Assembly: GCA_043816165.1 (NCBI GenBank) | Contig: JBDRIE010000024.1 | Coordinates: forward strand, 1 to 28,850 | Direction of reading: 5' to 3' | Length of the DNA stretch: 28,850 nucleotides | DNA from: JAACEU01 sp043816165 | GTDB lineage: Bacteria > Patescibacteriota > Gracilibacteria > UBA1369 > LOWO2-01-FULL-3 | Shown: positions 27,741 through 28,850 of the stretch, one piece after another | Numbering within the stretch: the stretch's first letter is position 1 | How the letters are laid out: each line of letters opens with the position of its first letter | Made by a program: the position numbers and the translations under genes | Notes under the pieces: generated by a model | What the model was told of the DNA's origin: nothing | Database searches by the model: none | The model's input: the letters and a program-made list of their open reading frames with translations, nothing else

Positions 27741-28850
27741 TTAGAGCATTTTCAGGGTATATTGATCAACAGGGGCAAAATCGTCTGTCAGGATAGGTAA
27801 ATAATTTGGAATTTCTTTTTTCCAATGATGTTGGAGGTAGCTGTTCAGTTCGGGATCTTCGCTAGATAAACTTTTTTCAGATTTTGTAGCTACCAGCATA
27901 ATGTTTTGTGCCAGATCTGCGCCTCCTGGGTATTGAATGGGAAACAGATACACGTATGGGAAAACTTCTTTGTATGTGTGGTACTCGGCTTGTAAAAATT
28001 TTCCTCCCTCACCTTCCATTTTCGAAATTATATTTATTAACGCGACTCCGTCTTCTGTCAGTGCATCATATATATTTTGGACATGTTCAACGGTTGTAAG
28101 GTGGTATGGGACTGCCAGGGATGAGGAGAATGCGTCTTGTAAAATTGCGTCGTATTTTTTTTCTGTATTGTTTAGATAAATTCTTCCATCTTCGTGGAAA
28201 ATGGTTAGGCGTGGCGATTCTTCCAGTTTGAAATATTCTTTTGCCAATTCGGTTAATTCGGAGTCGATTTCTACAACGTCAAGGTTTGCGTTTTCGTGTT
28301 TTGCAAGAAAATCTTTTGGGTATGAATAGGCGCCGCCGCCGATCATTAAAGCGTTTTCCAGTTGGGGTGAAAAATGATCCACCAGTCTATAATATTTTGT
28401 ATATTCGAAAACGAGTTCGTCGCTTTCCAAATACATTGCGGAGTGAAAATTGTTGTTGAGTTTCAGAATTCTTACCGGTTCTGCACCATAAATGGAATCA
28501 GAAATTTTCACATAACTGTAAGTAGTGTTTAGCTCAATAGCTTCAGCCTCTTGCCCGAGTTGCATTACAAATCCGATTATTCCAACGACTAAAAATGCTG
28601 TTATCAAAGCTCTCAATTTCACGGAAGTTGCTGCGAGCAGTGAAATCAAAACTAAAACCGCTGAGAGAAGGAGTAGTAGATTTGTATTTCCAAAATGTGT
28701 TATTAGGAAAAATCCAGCCAAAAATGTTCCGACGATACTTCCAATTGTTGAGAGTGCATATAGATTCCCTACTGTTCTTCCGGTCGCTTCCAGCCGATGT
28801 AATTTGAGTTTGACCGAATAGGGCGACACCATTCCCAGAGCGATACTGGC
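27741..28850 (-). CDS. Fused-type spermidine synthase-like membrane protein (5' end beyond window)
   Basis: The frame is open to the window edge: six codons precede the internal Met at 28832, so the start is missing. Of the visible 370 residues, the first about 110 hold three hydrophobic segments (NLYALSTIGSIVGTFLAGFFLI, LLLLLSAVLVLISLLAA and ALITAFLVVGIIGFVM), the end of a membrane domain. The rest is a spermidine-synthase-type Rossmann domain: ALMIGGGAYSYPKDFL, DVVEIDSELTELAKEYF, and KYDAILQDAFSS. This architecture is the widespread 'fused MFS/spermidine synthase' family, whose true reaction is mostly unproven. Aminopropyl transfer to putrescine is therefore uncertain. smpB follows directly. 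Confidence 0.85.
   Translation of the reverse strand, partial: ASIALGMVSPYSVKLKLHRLEATGRTVGNLYALSTIGSIVGTFLAGFFLITHFGNTNLLLLLSAVLVLISLLAATSVKLRALITAFLVVGIIGFVMQLGQEAEAIELNTTYSYVKISDSIYGAEPVRILKLNNNFHSAMYLESDELVFEYTKYYRLVDHFSPQLENALMIGGGAYSYPKDFLAKHENANLDVVEIDSELTELAKEYFKLEESPRLTIFHEDGRIYLNNTEKKYDAILQDAFSSSLAVPYHLTTVEHVQNIYDALTEDGVALINIISKMEGEGGKFLQAEYHTYKEVFPYVYLFPIQYPGGADLAQNIMLVATKSEKSLSSEDPELNSYLQHHWKKEIPNYLPILTDDFAPVDQYTLKML

Noticed and set aside
1..28850. Alternative genetic code with UGA as glycine
   Set aside because: pheS and the methyltransferase gene stop on TGA at the normal protein ends, and all long frames are intact with the standard code.
1..28850. CRISPR array or transposase gene
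   Set aside because: No regularly spaced direct repeats were seen, and no frame resembles a transposase or Cas protein.

Overview
The window looks like a chromosomal stretch from a Candidate Phyla Radiation (Patescibacteria) bacterium. Base composition is AT-leaning, intergenic gaps are short, Shine-Dalgarno sites are mostly absent, and several strong -10 boxes lie only 6-8 nt before start codons. Many genes are single-copy housekeeping genes, mixed with large proteins of unknown function. The code appears standard: pheS and the O-methyltransferase gene end on TGA at the expected C-termini, which argues against the Gly-UGA lineages (Gracilibacteria, Absconditabacteria). A Peregrinibacteria-like source would fit, but this is inference. 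No tRNA other than tmRNA, no CRISPR array and no transposase were seen.

Layout. 1-48 is the tail of an upstream gene. 58-606 holds the tmRNA (ssrA) with a consensus promoter and terminal hairpins. 607-921 holds a 107-nt imperfect hairpin and a promoter. 922-1302 is a GC-rich, acidic low-complexity ORF. 1433-3815 (minus) carries a tandem winged-helix-like protein and UDP-glucose dehydrogenase. 3921-6561 (plus) carries an ASCH-domain protein, a membrane-anchored ECF-sigma-like protein and RdgB. 6541-12239 (minus) is a probable operon of a PAS-PAS-GAF protein, a class A penicillin-binding protein, a pentapeptide-repeat potassium channel and an O-methyltransferase. 12326-14692 (plus) is a large methyltransferase-like protein of unknown function. 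14689-18738 (minus) carries HU, pheS and pheT. 19042-24274 (plus) carries topA and a large secreted protein. 24357-28850 (minus) carries a fused-type spermidine synthase (partial), smpB, nadE, a NadM-type adenylyltransferase and a phosphohexomutase.

Genes that work together. ssrA and smpB, at opposite ends of the window, supply ribosome rescue. nadM and nadE supply the last steps of NAD synthesis. The phosphohexomutase and UDP-glucose dehydrogenase feed sugar-nucleotide and envelope polysaccharide synthesis. The PBP, the channel and the secreted protein act at the cell envelope.

The most unusual signals are non-coding. (1) Two long multi-stem hairpin elements, between pheS and pheT and between nadE and nadM, carry the identical 10-nt apical loop TAGCATGTAC despite unrelated outer arms. 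(2) A 30-bp palindrome-like repeat (27/30 identical) lies inside pheT and at the 3' end of the phosphohexomutase gene in different reading frames, resembling in-gene palindromic elements. (3) A run of hairpins precedes topA. (4) Several genes show a leaderless-type promoter arrangement.
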